NCBI GenBank assembly: GCA_027577415.1
Contig: JANBQS010000373.1
Location: 1-19,664 of the forward strand
DNA length: 19,664 nt
Reading direction: 5' to 3'
Origin: Coemansia sp. RSA 922
Taxonomy: Eukaryota; Kickxellomycota; Kickxellomycetes; Kickxellales; Kickxellaceae
The notes below the pieces were generated by a model. The model worked only from the letters and a program-made list of their open reading frames with translations, did no database searches and had not been told where the DNA came from. Within the stretch, counting starts at the first letter, position 1. Each line of letters opens with the position of its first letter. Below, in pieces: positions 1 through 7,153 of this stretch. A program made the position numbers and the translations under genes.

Positions 1-2
1 CG

Positions 3-86
3 CGCAGCAATGGCGCGGTCACACAGGCACCCTACTCTGGCATGGCGGCATTTGTTGCATTCGTTGTAGTCTCGCAGCTTATTTAG
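3..86 (+). CDS. 3' end of a gene, probably a GPI-anchored surface protein (partial)
   Basis: The window opens inside a reading frame that runs from base 3 to a TAG at 84-86. The last 27 residues contain SNGA followed by a short polar spacer and then a run rich in Ala, Phe, Val and Ile (GMAAFVAFVVVSQLI) that reaches the stop. A small-residue cleavage site, a spacer and a hydrophobic tail ending at the C terminus is the known layout of a GPI-anchor signal. The NGA at the likely cleavage site resembles that of the three GPI-type genes at 11.7-14.1 kb. The rest of the gene lies outside the window, so its function cannot be said. A chance open stretch of 84 bases is possible. Confidence 0.45.
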   Translation, partial: RSNGAVTQAPYSGMAAFVAFVVVSQLI

Positions 87-317
87 TTGTAGCACATGTT
101 TCTACTTTTTTCGTGAATACCAATCATAACATTAAAATGGCAACCAAAGCTCTATATTGCCGCTGTTTGGCAGGATGAACTCTGAATATAATATATAGCA
201 ATTTAACTAATGATAGGTTATAGGAAGAGTTAGCTTTGATTTTTTGGACCTCGCTTGTACTTTCCGGCCCTTTTAGGAGTGTAGGTTCCGTCTTCTGCTA
301 CAGCCGGTTTATTGTAT

Positions 318-692
318 TCATCCCCTACCCAATTTGACAAATAGGTTGTATTTCTCTAAATCAGGTCCTTTACTGTCTGAATGAATAATAGTGTAATCTG
401 GATACACACCACTGAGGCGGTTCAACAACTCCAAAGTATTAAACGGCGTTTGTTCAAGTTTTCCAGCGGAATAGAATAGCACCACAATATCCTTATTCAC
501 GTCGAGAGCAAGCTCATTAGGTGGGTTAGTAGGCGGGCAAACATGCATTGAGCATAAACTATCGTTCTTGGTAGCCATAAACGCAACTTGATTTCCTACT
601 CCTGTCAAAGCTGTGTAAACTATAACGACTTTTTTCAACACTTTGTAAACTGGGCATTCCTTAAAACTACCTTCGTTACAATTATGTTCCAT
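318..692 (-). CDS. Small protein, 124 aa, paralogue copy 1 of a tandem family of unknown function
   Basis: I do not recognise this protein. It starts with a true ATG (690-692) and ends at TGA (318-320), with AATAAA just downstream on the same strand (308-313). Near the N terminus is C-x7-C (NCNEGSFKEC), followed by a Val-rich segment KKVVIVYT, SLCS, CPP, a second hydrophobic segment (DIVVLFYSAG), a Leu-rich segment (LELLNRL) and an end with EKYNLFV. The order of these elements matches the ORF at 1655-2053: C-x7-C, then VVNIYT, ICS, a second hydrophobic stretch, INELG, and KKYFNFV. No signal peptide or membrane helix is evident from this start. A TATA-like TTTTAATATATACC lies about 50 bases upstream. 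A different first exon (ATG at 894-896, GTGAGA donor near 848, TAG acceptor at 705) would join in frame, but is only a possibility. Confidence 0.5.
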   Translation of the reverse strand: MEHNCNEGSFKECPVYKVLKKVVIVYTALTGVGNQVAFMATKNDSLCSMHVCPPTNPPNELALDVNKDIVVLFYSAGKLEQTPFNTLELLNRLSGVYPDYTIIHSDSKGPDLEKYNLFVKLGRG

Positions 693-740
693 AGACGTGT
701 CGAGCTAATACTTATGTGGGCTCTTCTTAAGCAAGTGGGT

Positions 741-754
741 ATATATTAAAAGGT
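741..754 (-). promoter_or_regulatory. TATA-like element of the 318-692 gene
   Basis: On the minus strand the site reads TTTTAATATATACC, about 50 bases upstream of the ATG at 692. A nearly identical element, CTTAATATATTCC, lies about 45 bases upstream of the paralogue at 1655-2053. The shared sequence and distance support a real promoter element. Confidence 0.4.
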
Positions 755-984
755 AGAAGATGAGAGTGCTAGAGAGAAAGTAATTCAGGGCGGGCGGGTG
801 GAAGCAGTGCTTATTAATAGCCTCCTCTCCAGTCAATGCTCCTCTCACCCCTTTTGCAACTGTAGGATTTCGGCGTTCAGCGACGACATCCGACATTATT
901 TATTGCTGCCTAATTTCTACGGCTATGATCAACGGCGCCTCGATCACAAGCAGTAGCGCCGTTACTGCCCCACGGACCGTTTGC

Positions 985-1000
985 CCCTATATAAGGGCCC
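985..1000. promoter_or_regulatory. Strong TATA box in a GC-rich, near-palindromic setting, target gene unclear
   Basis: CCCTATATAAGGGCCC is a near-consensus TATA box flanked by C and G runs, so it can be read on either strand. On the plus strand no gene follows: the first ATG (1019) stops after two codons. On the minus strand an ATG with A-rich context lies at 894-896, about 90 bases away, opening a 63-codon frame. That frame could be a first exon of the 318-692 gene or nothing. Confidence 0.35.
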
Positions 1001-1062
1001 ACGCACCAGCAGCCGCAGATGAGTTAGGCAATCACCTTTTATCTTTATTACTTTTTATTTAT

Positions 1063-1419
1063 TCAAATACAAAAGACGTAAGGACTGGTGAACTTAGGCG
1101 TTAGCCGCAAACAACTCGCATACTCCAAACCTACAGCAACAATTACGAAATTGCTGAAGTCTCTCTGGTTGCAAAGTGAGGTAACATGACCACTCCTTTC
1201 CGAACTTATGCCAAATATATTCTGGCAAAGAACATACCCATTGCATGGGGGGGGGCAAATGCCACTATGCTGACAGAGCTTTAAACTATACTCTTTGAAC
1301 AAAGCACTACTTTCAAGGCCACCACGAGTAGAATTGGCTTGCTCTTGTTGCTTCTTTCCGTTCATAGCACCAATTAAGCAACTCTCGTAGTGCTGCCATT
1401 TTTGGCAATTTTTAGACAC
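1063..1419 (-). pseudogene. Middle copy of the small tandem family, no ATG start and a G9 tract, probably decayed
   Basis: This open frame has no ATG at its head. It begins with GTG (1417-1419) and has an in-frame TGA two codons upstream; the first in-frame ATG comes 18 codons later, after the conserved cysteines. The N-terminal part aligns with the 318-692 protein: NC, then eight residues ending YES, then C; later LCQHSGICPP against LCSMHVCPP. The frame then crosses nine G on the plus strand (1247-1255). Past that run the alignment is lost in the annotated frame. A one-base shift there opens another protein-like stretch that stops near 1099, so the correct frame is uncertain. AATAAATAAA follows the stop, so the 3' signal is kept. 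A start in an unseen upstream exon is the alternative to a dead gene. Confidence 0.45.
1247..1255. repeat. G9 homopolymer inside the middle paralogue
   Basis: Nine consecutive G lie within the reading frame of the decayed middle copy. Runs of this length are prone to slippage in replication and to sequencing error, so the frame across it should not be trusted without raw reads. Runs of similar length occur outside genes at 11291-11300 (G10) and 13230-13238 (C9). Confidence 0.8.
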
Positions 1420-1654
1420 TATTCAACTGACCAACAAGCGTATACACTTTTGCTGATAGTTCTACGCATGCAGTATTTGTATTTCTTTATTGTGTTTGCT
1501 ATTAGATTATCAAGTGACTAAATTTACTTTCTATTGGGTCTACTTGAATGAAAGACAACAGCTAGCAGTGTGCAGGCAAGTTCGAAAATATCCGTAATAC
1601 AACCCATTCGCAGATTCATGAAGTACGCTGAACTCGAACACCCCTAGTGACGAA

Positions 1655-2053
1655 TCACAGCCTTGGTAGGGGCAAAACAAAGTTAAAGTATTTCTTTACA
1701 TTTTCCCGATCAAAACAGTTGGAATATATAAAGTTTATACTTCCTTTATGGTTAGTTTCAAGTATTCCTAGTTCGTTTATAAGGCACTGCGGTAAGATAT
1801 CATTCGCGGTATCATTGACAAAATATATAAAGTGGACATCCAATAGTTGATCATGGTCATCCATTGAGTACTTTTTATCAACTGGATTAGCAAGTCTTGA
1901 ACAGATCCCAGTATTGGTGACAATCGCTCCAGCTAAAGCATCACCCACTTCTGCATCTTGTGTGTATATGTTGACCACGCACTTTGTGGTGCTATTGTTG
2001 AACTCGACACAGGCTTTATAGCCTTCGGTAAAGCAAGTGTGATAAAACGGCAT
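1655..2053 (-). CDS. Small protein, 132 aa, paralogue copy 3 of the tandem family of unknown function
   Basis: I do not recognise this protein. It starts at a true ATG (2051-2053). The layout repeats that of the 318-692 protein: TCFTEGYKAC (C-x7-C) near the N terminus, then KCVVNIYT, a VG-x-A-x-A segment, ICS, an acidic patch (MDDHDQLLDV), a hydrophobic strand-like segment (HFIYFVND), INELG, INFIYS, and VKKYFNFV close to the end. It has four further cysteines, but no signal peptide or membrane helix is clear. The identity between the two copies is low and comes in short blocks, so I infer old duplication followed by fast divergence. The promoter carries the same TATA-like element as copy 1. 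It could be a secreted or host-interaction protein whose first exon is missing, but nothing here shows that. Confidence 0.5.
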   Translation of the reverse strand: MPFYHTCFTEGYKACVEFNNSTTKCVVNIYTQDAEVGDALAGAIVTNTGICSRLANPVDKKYSMDDHDQLLDVHFIYFVNDTANDILPQCLINELGILETNHKGSINFIYSNCFDRENVKKYFNFVLPLPRL

Positions 2054-2093
2054 AATATTATACTCTGTTATTGTAACGCGAGCTTGGTCAAAC

Positions 2094-2106
2094 GGAATAT
2101 ATTAAG
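2094..2106 (-). promoter_or_regulatory. TATA-like element of the 1655-2053 gene
   Basis: The minus strand reads CTTAATATATTCC about 45 bases upstream of the ATG at 2053. It shares TTAATATAT-x-CC with the element upstream of the 318-692 gene. Confidence 0.4.
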
Positions 2107-2346
2107 AAAAAATAGAGGATGAAGATGAGAAAAATAAAAAAAAGTGGGCAGTGGCAGGCGGTCCCTGTTTTAAACTGCGCAAAAAAAGCACATTCCGTAT
2201 TGCTGTTTTCCAGTCAACGTGTCTTAAGTCTACACCCAGCAGCTGGGTGGGTGGGGAGGAGTGGTGTAATGCTCTGCTGAATGCCATTGATGTCACCAAA
2301 AAGAGCAGCAAAGAAATTCGTCAAGACACACGCGACAGCCTGGGGA
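2107..2346. other. Intergenic region between divergent genes
   Basis: This stretch separates the minus-strand small gene from the plus-strand F-box-like gene. It holds A-rich tracts and a GC-rich patch near 2235-2265. The short open frames on both strands have no recognisable content. It is best read as the upstream regions of both neighbours. Confidence 0.5.
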
Positions 2347-2353
2347 TATAAAA
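2347..2353 (+). promoter_or_regulatory. TATA box, probable core promoter of the F-box-like gene
   Basis: GGGGATATAAAACTT contains a consensus TATAAAA. No ATG occurs between the expected start of transcription (about 2375) and a GTAAGT at 2558. The transcript therefore probably leads into the F-box-like gene at 2766 through a long leader with an intron. Confidence 0.45.
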
Positions 2354-2557
2354 CTTGTTTTTCTTCTTCCTTCACTGCACTGGCCATACCGATTCACCCT
2401 TTTGAACAAAGAACCACCATCGATTTGGGCGACATCCACTGCGGCCAGCGCAAGCACTCCCCCCATTTCTGCTTTTTTCGCTGCTCTGCTTGAGCTTCCT
2501 CGTGTTTAAAGTCACCAGCGTCCTCTCAAAGAAGCCCGGTTTTCTTTTGGGCGAGGC

Positions 2558-2751
2558 GTAAGTCTTGCTGGAAGCGGCAAAAGAAAATCCTTTCAAAGCA
2601 TCATGTGAACGACATGTTTTTTTGTTCTTCCTTAAATAGCAAAAAAAAATCGCCTACTACGTGCTGCCTGAAAGAACTTGGCAGTCCGACGCACTGGGTA
2701 AAAAAAACTCGTTTCCATTTCTACTCTTCTTTCACTATACAATATTTTCAG
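2558..2751 (+). other. Possible 5'UTR intron of the F-box-like gene
   Basis: A consensus donor GTAAGT stands at 2558-2563 and an acceptor TTTTCAG ends at 2751, 14 bases before the ATG at 2766. Removing these 194 bases would also remove two short upstream ATGs, near 2603 and 2615, that would otherwise precede the main start. This is inferred from splice sites only; a cDNA read would settle it. Confidence 0.35.
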
Positions 2752-2765
2752 TTTATATATTTTTA

Positions 2766-4442
2766 ATGTCTACTCGCTCGTTTATTCAGACCGTACCCTT
2801 TAGAAAGCTTCCGAAGCATGTACTTGAGACCATTTGCATCTATGTTATGCGTGGAGGAACCAACGCTGCTAGTAGCAACCAGAGTAGCGATCGTGCAGAC
2901 TTAATATACTCACTCTGTCCAGAGTGGACACTTGTGGCGCTTGAGCACTGCTTCAGTACAATTGAACTCACGTTAGACACTGTTGCGACGGGGTTTTGCA
3001 CTTCCCACTTGTATTCCCAAATGTGCGTGCATATGGACAAGCTCTGTCACATTACAAAGACCGTAAACATTAGCATGTGCTTGTACGACCTGGTCAGCGG
3101 AAGAGCAGCACAAATGCTAGCACAGTCGCCATTCTCATCCTTGGTATTTGAGGCGGTCAGGAGAGTGCGTATCAACTTTGACAAAGAGTCTGACCTAGCT
3201 TCCTTCCCGACCCACTTTGATGTGAACGCGGTACCAAGCTTGTACAAGCAACTAATGCGCATGTTTCCATATTCCCGAACATTATACATGAACAAATGCC
3301 GAATGTACTCGTATCGGCCTGTGGTTACAAATTGTGCGTTTTCGAGATGCGTAGCAGATTTACACAATGAATACACGTTTGCTGGCATTTCTCTGCACTG
3401 GGATATACGAGCACTAATGTATTCTGCAGATATGTCTCCTCAGCTAACAAAGATTGACTTTTGGTGTGGTGAATATAGCGGATTTATGGCACATACAGTG
3501 CGCAGATGTGCTGACACACTAGAGACACTCAGACTTACACACTACAAGTACCACGAAAAGAACAACATATTCGAAGAACCCAATGGTAAACCAGTTGCAT
3601 ACCACAGACTAAAGTTCTTACGACTCTTTAACATTACCAATACGTCAAGCTCCAAGTATTCTGGAAAGAGCCCTACATTTATTCTCCCACGACTTTCGCA
3701 GCTTATCATGCTTGGAAATTTTCCGTTTAGAGATGGCGCGTTATTCAAGAGTGTCAGTAACACACTAGTGTCGGTGCGTATATCTACAACAATGTCGCTT
3801 TTGGATATTATAAACAGATTCAACGTGTTTAGCGATACTTGTTGCCCACACGTGAACTATATTAGTATTTTTAGTACTTGGGACAGATTCTATATCGAGA
3901 GGAACAATGCCTATTATTTATTCCTCTCGACTGTTTCGCGTAGACTAAAAACACTAAAGGTGTCCAATGCCTACGTTACTGATATTTTTATGGATCTGGT
4001 AATGAACGTACATGTAATTGATACCATACAGTCGTTGAGTATCGACGGCACTGTGCTTTCCTTTAGCTCGCTGTGCTCGCTGATTGAGTCCTTGCCGCAG
4101 ATGACGCAACTCAGGTTCCAGAGCATCGAGGTGTACGAGGACTATGACATTCCAGACGCAATTGGTTTGTATGAGCAGATTATCGAAAAATGGGCGGTAC
4201 TTAGTACTAGTCTAAAGTTCTGTCAAGTTATCCACCATGATCCACAGGATACCACAAACGACTTGGCTATATGTGGCATACTCTTATCCATTTTGTGTCC
4301 ACGGTTTACACGGCTAATAGTGAGCAGCACAGCGCGTGGCAGGTTTGACTCGTTTGTTAGAAAGGCGATTCAGCAAGAGCCATTTTCTAGGCATGCTGAA
4401 CGACTAAGCCGCCTCATGTTTAACGATACTCCCAAACTCTGA
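2766..4442 (+). CDS. F-box-like, leucine-rich protein, 558 aa
   Basis: The reading frame is open further upstream, but the first ATG is at 2766. Residues 10-70 look like a degenerate F-box: VPFRKLPKHVLETICIYVM, a variable loop, then LYSLCPEWTLVALEHCFSTI. This is the layout of the large F-box-like families of Kickxellales, where LPxHVxxxI is followed by a CxxW or CxxF segment and an ordinary fold of 400-500 residues. The remainder has irregular leucine-rich stretches (LPRLSQLIML; LKTLKVSNAYVTDIF; LSFSSLCSLIESLPQMTQLRF) that suggest a loose LRR-type solenoid. If the F-box call is right, the protein would join an SCF ubiquitin ligase through Skp1, with the repeat part binding the substrate. Base composition is more AT-rich than the housekeeping genes to its right. 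It converges on the endonuclease G gene with 62 bases between stops. Family assignment is moderate, the target unknown. Confidence 0.7.
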   Translation: MSTRSFIQTVPFRKLPKHVLETICIYVMRGGTNAASSNQSSDRADLIYSLCPEWTLVALEHCFSTIELTLDTVATGFCTSHLYSQMCVHMDKLCHITKTVNISMCLYDLVSGRAAQMLAQSPFSSLVFEAVRRVRINFDKESDLASFPTHFDVNAVPSLYKQLMRMFPYSRTLYMNKCRMYSYRPVVTNCAFSRCVADLHNEYTFAGISLHWDIRALMYSADMSPQLTKIDFWCGEYSGFMAHTVRRCADTLETLRLTHYKYHEKNNIFEEPNGKPVAYHRLKFLRLFNITNTSSSKYSGKSPTFILPRLSQLIMLGNFPFRDGALFKSVSNTLVSVRISTTMSLLDIINRFNVFSDTCCPHVNYISIFSTWDRFYIERNNAYYLFLSTVSRRLKTLKVSNAYVTDIFMDLVMNVHVIDTIQSLSIDGTVLSFSSLCSLIESLPQMTQLRFQSIEVYEDYDIPDAIGLYEQIIEKWAVLSTSLKFCQVIHHDPQDTTNDLAICGILLSILCPRFTRLIVSSTARGRFDSFVRKAIQQEPFSRHAERLSRLMFNDTPKL

Positions 4443-4504
4443 AAGCCGAACATATATAAGTTTATAGCTCTATATAGATAACAATATAACATTATAGATA
4501 TGCA

Positions 4505-5482
4505 CTACTCGCCATTGGGTTTCTTTTTCTTCCACGAGTCGTGGTTGAGTTTGCACTCTGTCTTTGCGCAAAGCGGCGTAACAACACCAGCCTTACGCTC
4601 GATCTTGTCAAAGAACTGCAGACCCGCAGCCTTCTCAATCGCCTCTAGTGGCAGACTAAAGTTAGTCAGCGGAGTAGCATTATCGATCTCCTTGTTGGGC
4701 AAAGCAAATGCGCCGATAGCAAAGCCAGGTTCATTATTGCGCTTGGCCATAATGACTTTGAAAAAGTGCGTAGGCACAGCGACATTAGGTGGATTACCAA
4801 TAACTTCATATGACACCATCCACTTGTCACCCTCCTTCTGAGGAAGATAAAGCGGACCCGAAATGCAGTACACGTCGTCAAAGGATTTAGTCAGATCGCG
4901 AACAAACGTCTCCAACGAGGCCCAGTAGTTTCGGTTGAACCCTTTACCGACCTGAGGCGAGATATTAGTCAAGAAAAACGTTTCGTTCATAGAGTCTGCG
5001 TCCTTCTTCGCATCTGCCGCCGGACACATATGTCCACGGTCGTACCCTGAACGGTAGTAGTCTTTGAGCAGGGCGCGGAACTGAGCGGGGACAAGCGGGT
5101 CTTCTTTGAACTCGGATGAAGACCGGTCGGCTGTGCCCTTTAGGTTGTCCTGGGTTAGATGTTCGGCGACCCAGTTTGGGTTGCGCAGGGCGCGGTTGAA
5201 TGACGCGGCGTAGCGAGAGCGCAGGAGAAAGTCGGATACTGGGCCAGGGTTTCCATACTTGAGGAACTCGTTGTTTGTGTTGTCGACCTCAGTCGCTAGC
5301 TGTCGAAGTTGCACAGGAGGGGCGTGCACTGGCAATTGCTGCTGCTGCTGTTGAGGCATGGTGGGTGTACGAAATGGTGGAGCAGCAACTTTTGTGGGCT
5401 GCTCGCGCGTCATGGACGTCAGCGCGTAGATGGCACCGCCGCCAACGACGGTTCCGGCGACAAAGGTTACCAAGCGATGCAT
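4505..5482 (-). CDS. NUC1: Mitochondrial endonuclease G-like DNA/RNA non-specific nuclease, 325 aa
   Basis: This is a sugar non-specific nuclease of the EndoG/Nuc1 family, which cuts DNA and RNA in the mitochondrial intermembrane space and on release from it. The catalytic motif DRGHM lies at residues 148-152 with the general-base His151. The Mg-binding segment NISPQVGKGFNRNYW is at 173-187. The N terminus (MHRLVTFVAGTVVGGGAIYA) is a short membrane anchor, followed by a Pro/Gln-rich linker with six Gln at 44-49. The length is close to yeast Nuc1 (329 aa). The open frame extends nine codons upstream but only to a TTG, so the ATG at 5480-5482 is used. TATA-like TTTATAG lies about 55 bases upstream on the same strand. 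The gene is divergent from the aminoacylase gene, sharing about 240 bases of promoter. Confidence 0.95.
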   Translation of the reverse strand: MHRLVTFVAGTVVGGGAIYALTSMTREQPTKVAAPPFRTPTMPQQQQQQLPVHAPPVQLRQLATEVDNTNNEFLKYGNPGPVSDFLLRSRYAASFNRALRNPNWVAEHLTQDNLKGTADRSSSEFKEDPLVPAQFRALLKDYYRSGYDRGHMCPAADAKKDADSMNETFFLTNISPQVGKGFNRNYWASLETFVRDLTKSFDDVYCISGPLYLPQKEGDKWMVSYEVIGNPPNVAVPTHFFKVIMAKRNNEPGFAIGAFALPNKEIDNATPLTNFSLPLEAIEKAAGLQFFDKIERKAGVVTPLCAKTECKLNHDSWKKKKPNGE

Positions 5483-5722
5483 AATAATAAAAATTGCAAA
5501 TTGGAGCAAGAAATTGAAGACAAGTAACTCAAACTATAAAATTTTCCTTGATTGGTTCTCATCAAAAGATAATGCAATAGTCAAGTGATATGGTAGAAAG
5601 ATGGCGCCTTCATTCTCCATCCCCCCTTGTCCTGAGACTCGGCTAGTATAAAGGAGGCCCAGAGCGTGAACACATGCTGTGTCCATTCTCTCATTCTTCT
5701 TTTTATCCTAGACCTTTACAAG
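5483..5722. promoter_or_regulatory. Shared bidirectional promoter region of NUC1-like and aminoacylase genes
   Basis: The 240 bases between the two divergent ATGs hold core elements for both directions. TATAAAGG at 5647-5654 is about 70 bases upstream of the aminoacylase ATG and is followed by a pyrimidine-rich leader. TTTATAG on the minus strand near 5535-5541 serves the nuclease. A CCAAT box (ATTGG, near 5551-5555) lies between them. Confidence 0.5.
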
Positions 5723-6940
5723 ATGTCTATTAGACCCTCTGTCCAGCGGTTCATCGAGTACCTGCGCATCAAGACCGTGCAGCCGACGCCAGACTACAGC
5801 ACATGCACAAAGTTTCTTCAGCAACAGGCACTAGAGCTAGGCCTAAAGTTCCAGGTCAAGGAATTCGTAGCGGGCAAGCCAGTAGTGATTCTCAGCTGGG
5901 CAGGGACGTCTCCCGAGCTGCCCAGCATTATCCTAAACTCGCACACTGACGTAGTGCCCGTGTTTGAAGAGTTCTGGGACTATCCGCCATTCGAAGCCAG
6001 GCGCGTGCCCACGGACCCACAGGGCTCAGACTTTAAGATTTATGCGCGCGGATCTCAGGATATGAAGATCGTAGGACACGGGTACTTGGAGGCGATCCGA
6101 AGGCTCAAAGTCGAGGAGAAGCGGCAGCTGCTGCGTACAGTGCATGCAGTTTTTGTGCCAGATGAAGAGATTGGTGGGCATGACGGAATGCAGCAGTTCG
6201 TCGAGTCGCCTGAGTTTGCTGCGCTGAACGCCGGGCTTGCCCTTGACGAAGGCATGGCCAACCCCGACAAGCCTCTGCGTGTGTTTTATGGCGAGCGGGC
6301 GCCATGCTGGGTAAAGTTTATTGCCCGCGGAAATACCGGCCACGGGAGCCAGTTCATTGAGGGCACGGCCGCTGAGAAGCTGGTGCCTATTATCGACCAT
6401 CTCATGCAGTTCCGGCAGACACAGTTCCAGATCTACAAGACACCACACGAGGACGGCTCGCAGCGCACCCTGGGCGAAGTCACTACCGCCAACCTGACCC
6501 TACTGAAATCGGGCGTCCAGCAGAATGTCGTGCCTGAGAACGCCACTGCCGGCTTTGACATTCGCATGACGCCTGCCGTTGACTACGTTGGGTTTAAGCG
6601 CGACCTGGAGGCGCTGGCTGAGAAGCACGGCGCGGAGACTGAATTTGTGCAGTTCTGGGACGACAATTCTACTACGGCCACCGACGAATCCAACCCCTTC
6701 TGGCCAGCCTTTGAGCAATCTGTGACTGCTCAGGGCTTTGACATCTTCAAGGAGATCTTCCCTGCCGCCACTGATTCGCGCTACCTCCGCCGCGCTGGAG
6801 TGCCTGCGCTTGGCGTGACGCCGCTGTGCAATGCTCCTATTCTCTTGCATGACCACAACGAGTATGTCAAGGAAAGCGAGTTCTTGGCTGCTATCGACTT
6901 TTACGCTGCTGTCATTGCTGCCGTTGCAAACGTCCACTAA
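5723..6940 (+). CDS. ACY1: Aminoacylase-1, M20 family zinc hydrolase, 405 aa
   Basis: This enzyme removes the acyl group from N-acyl L-amino acids in the cytosol, recycling amino acids from N-acetylated peptides (EC 3.5.1.14). All catalytic and zinc-binding residues of the M20 aminoacylase family can be seen: His74 in NSHTDVVPVF, Asp113 in ARGSQDMK, catalytic Glu148 and zinc-binding Glu149 in PDEEIGG, Glu176 in ALDEG, and His376 in LLHDHNE. The dimer-interface His207 (NTGHGSQF) is present too. Overall length matches the human enzyme (408 aa), and the order of motifs is collinear. The frame continues upstream to a GTG at 5666, but the first ATG, in AAGATGTCT, is at 5723. There is no signal peptide. 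A T13 run follows the stop at about 6960. Confidence 0.95.
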   Translation: MSIRPSVQRFIEYLRIKTVQPTPDYSTCTKFLQQQALELGLKFQVKEFVAGKPVVILSWAGTSPELPSIILNSHTDVVPVFEEFWDYPPFEARRVPTDPQGSDFKIYARGSQDMKIVGHGYLEAIRRLKVEEKRQLLRTVHAVFVPDEEIGGHDGMQQFVESPEFAALNAGLALDEGMANPDKPLRVFYGERAPCWVKFIARGNTGHGSQFIEGTAAEKLVPIIDHLMQFRQTQFQIYKTPHEDGSQRTLGEVTTANLTLLKSGVQQNVVPENATAGFDIRMTPAVDYVGFKRDLEALAEKHGAETEFVQFWDDNSTTATDESNPFWPAFEQSVTAQGFDIFKEIFPAATDSRYLRRAGVPALGVTPLCNAPILLHDHNEYVKESEFLAAIDFYAAVIAAVANVH

Positions 6941-7153
6941 CGCCTCAAAAGAGGCACTGTTTTTTTTTTTTTGACATCTGTTCTCAGCCGATCCGCCACT
7001 TTTTTTTCAGACACAACGCCCAGACATATTTTGTTGTGACGCATTTAAAGTGCTCATAGTTGTCCTCTCTTTTTTTCTTTTTCTTCTTTCTCTAGTCAGT
7101 TCACTCTTTTTTTTTTATTATTTTTATACCTGAAGATAAAAAACATTAGCCAA
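6941..7153. other. Intergenic region with pyrimidine tracts, promoter of the TRP3-like gene
   Basis: The region begins with a T13 run just after the aminoacylase stop and has further T- and CT-rich stretches from 7060 to 7125. This is typical of fungal promoters and leaders. TTTTTATACC near 7122-7131 is a possible TATA-like site close to the ATG. No exact Gcn4 site (TGACTCA) was seen; TGACGC occurs near 7037. Confidence 0.45.

Noticed and set aside
705..896. Minus-strand 63-codon frame with real ATG
   Set aside because: It has no motif and its last third overlaps the promoter of the 318-692 gene. It is mentioned only as a possible first exon.
5480..5509. Longer start of the endonuclease G frame
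   Set aside because: The extension begins with TTG, not ATG. The ATG at 5482 gives the expected anchor and length.
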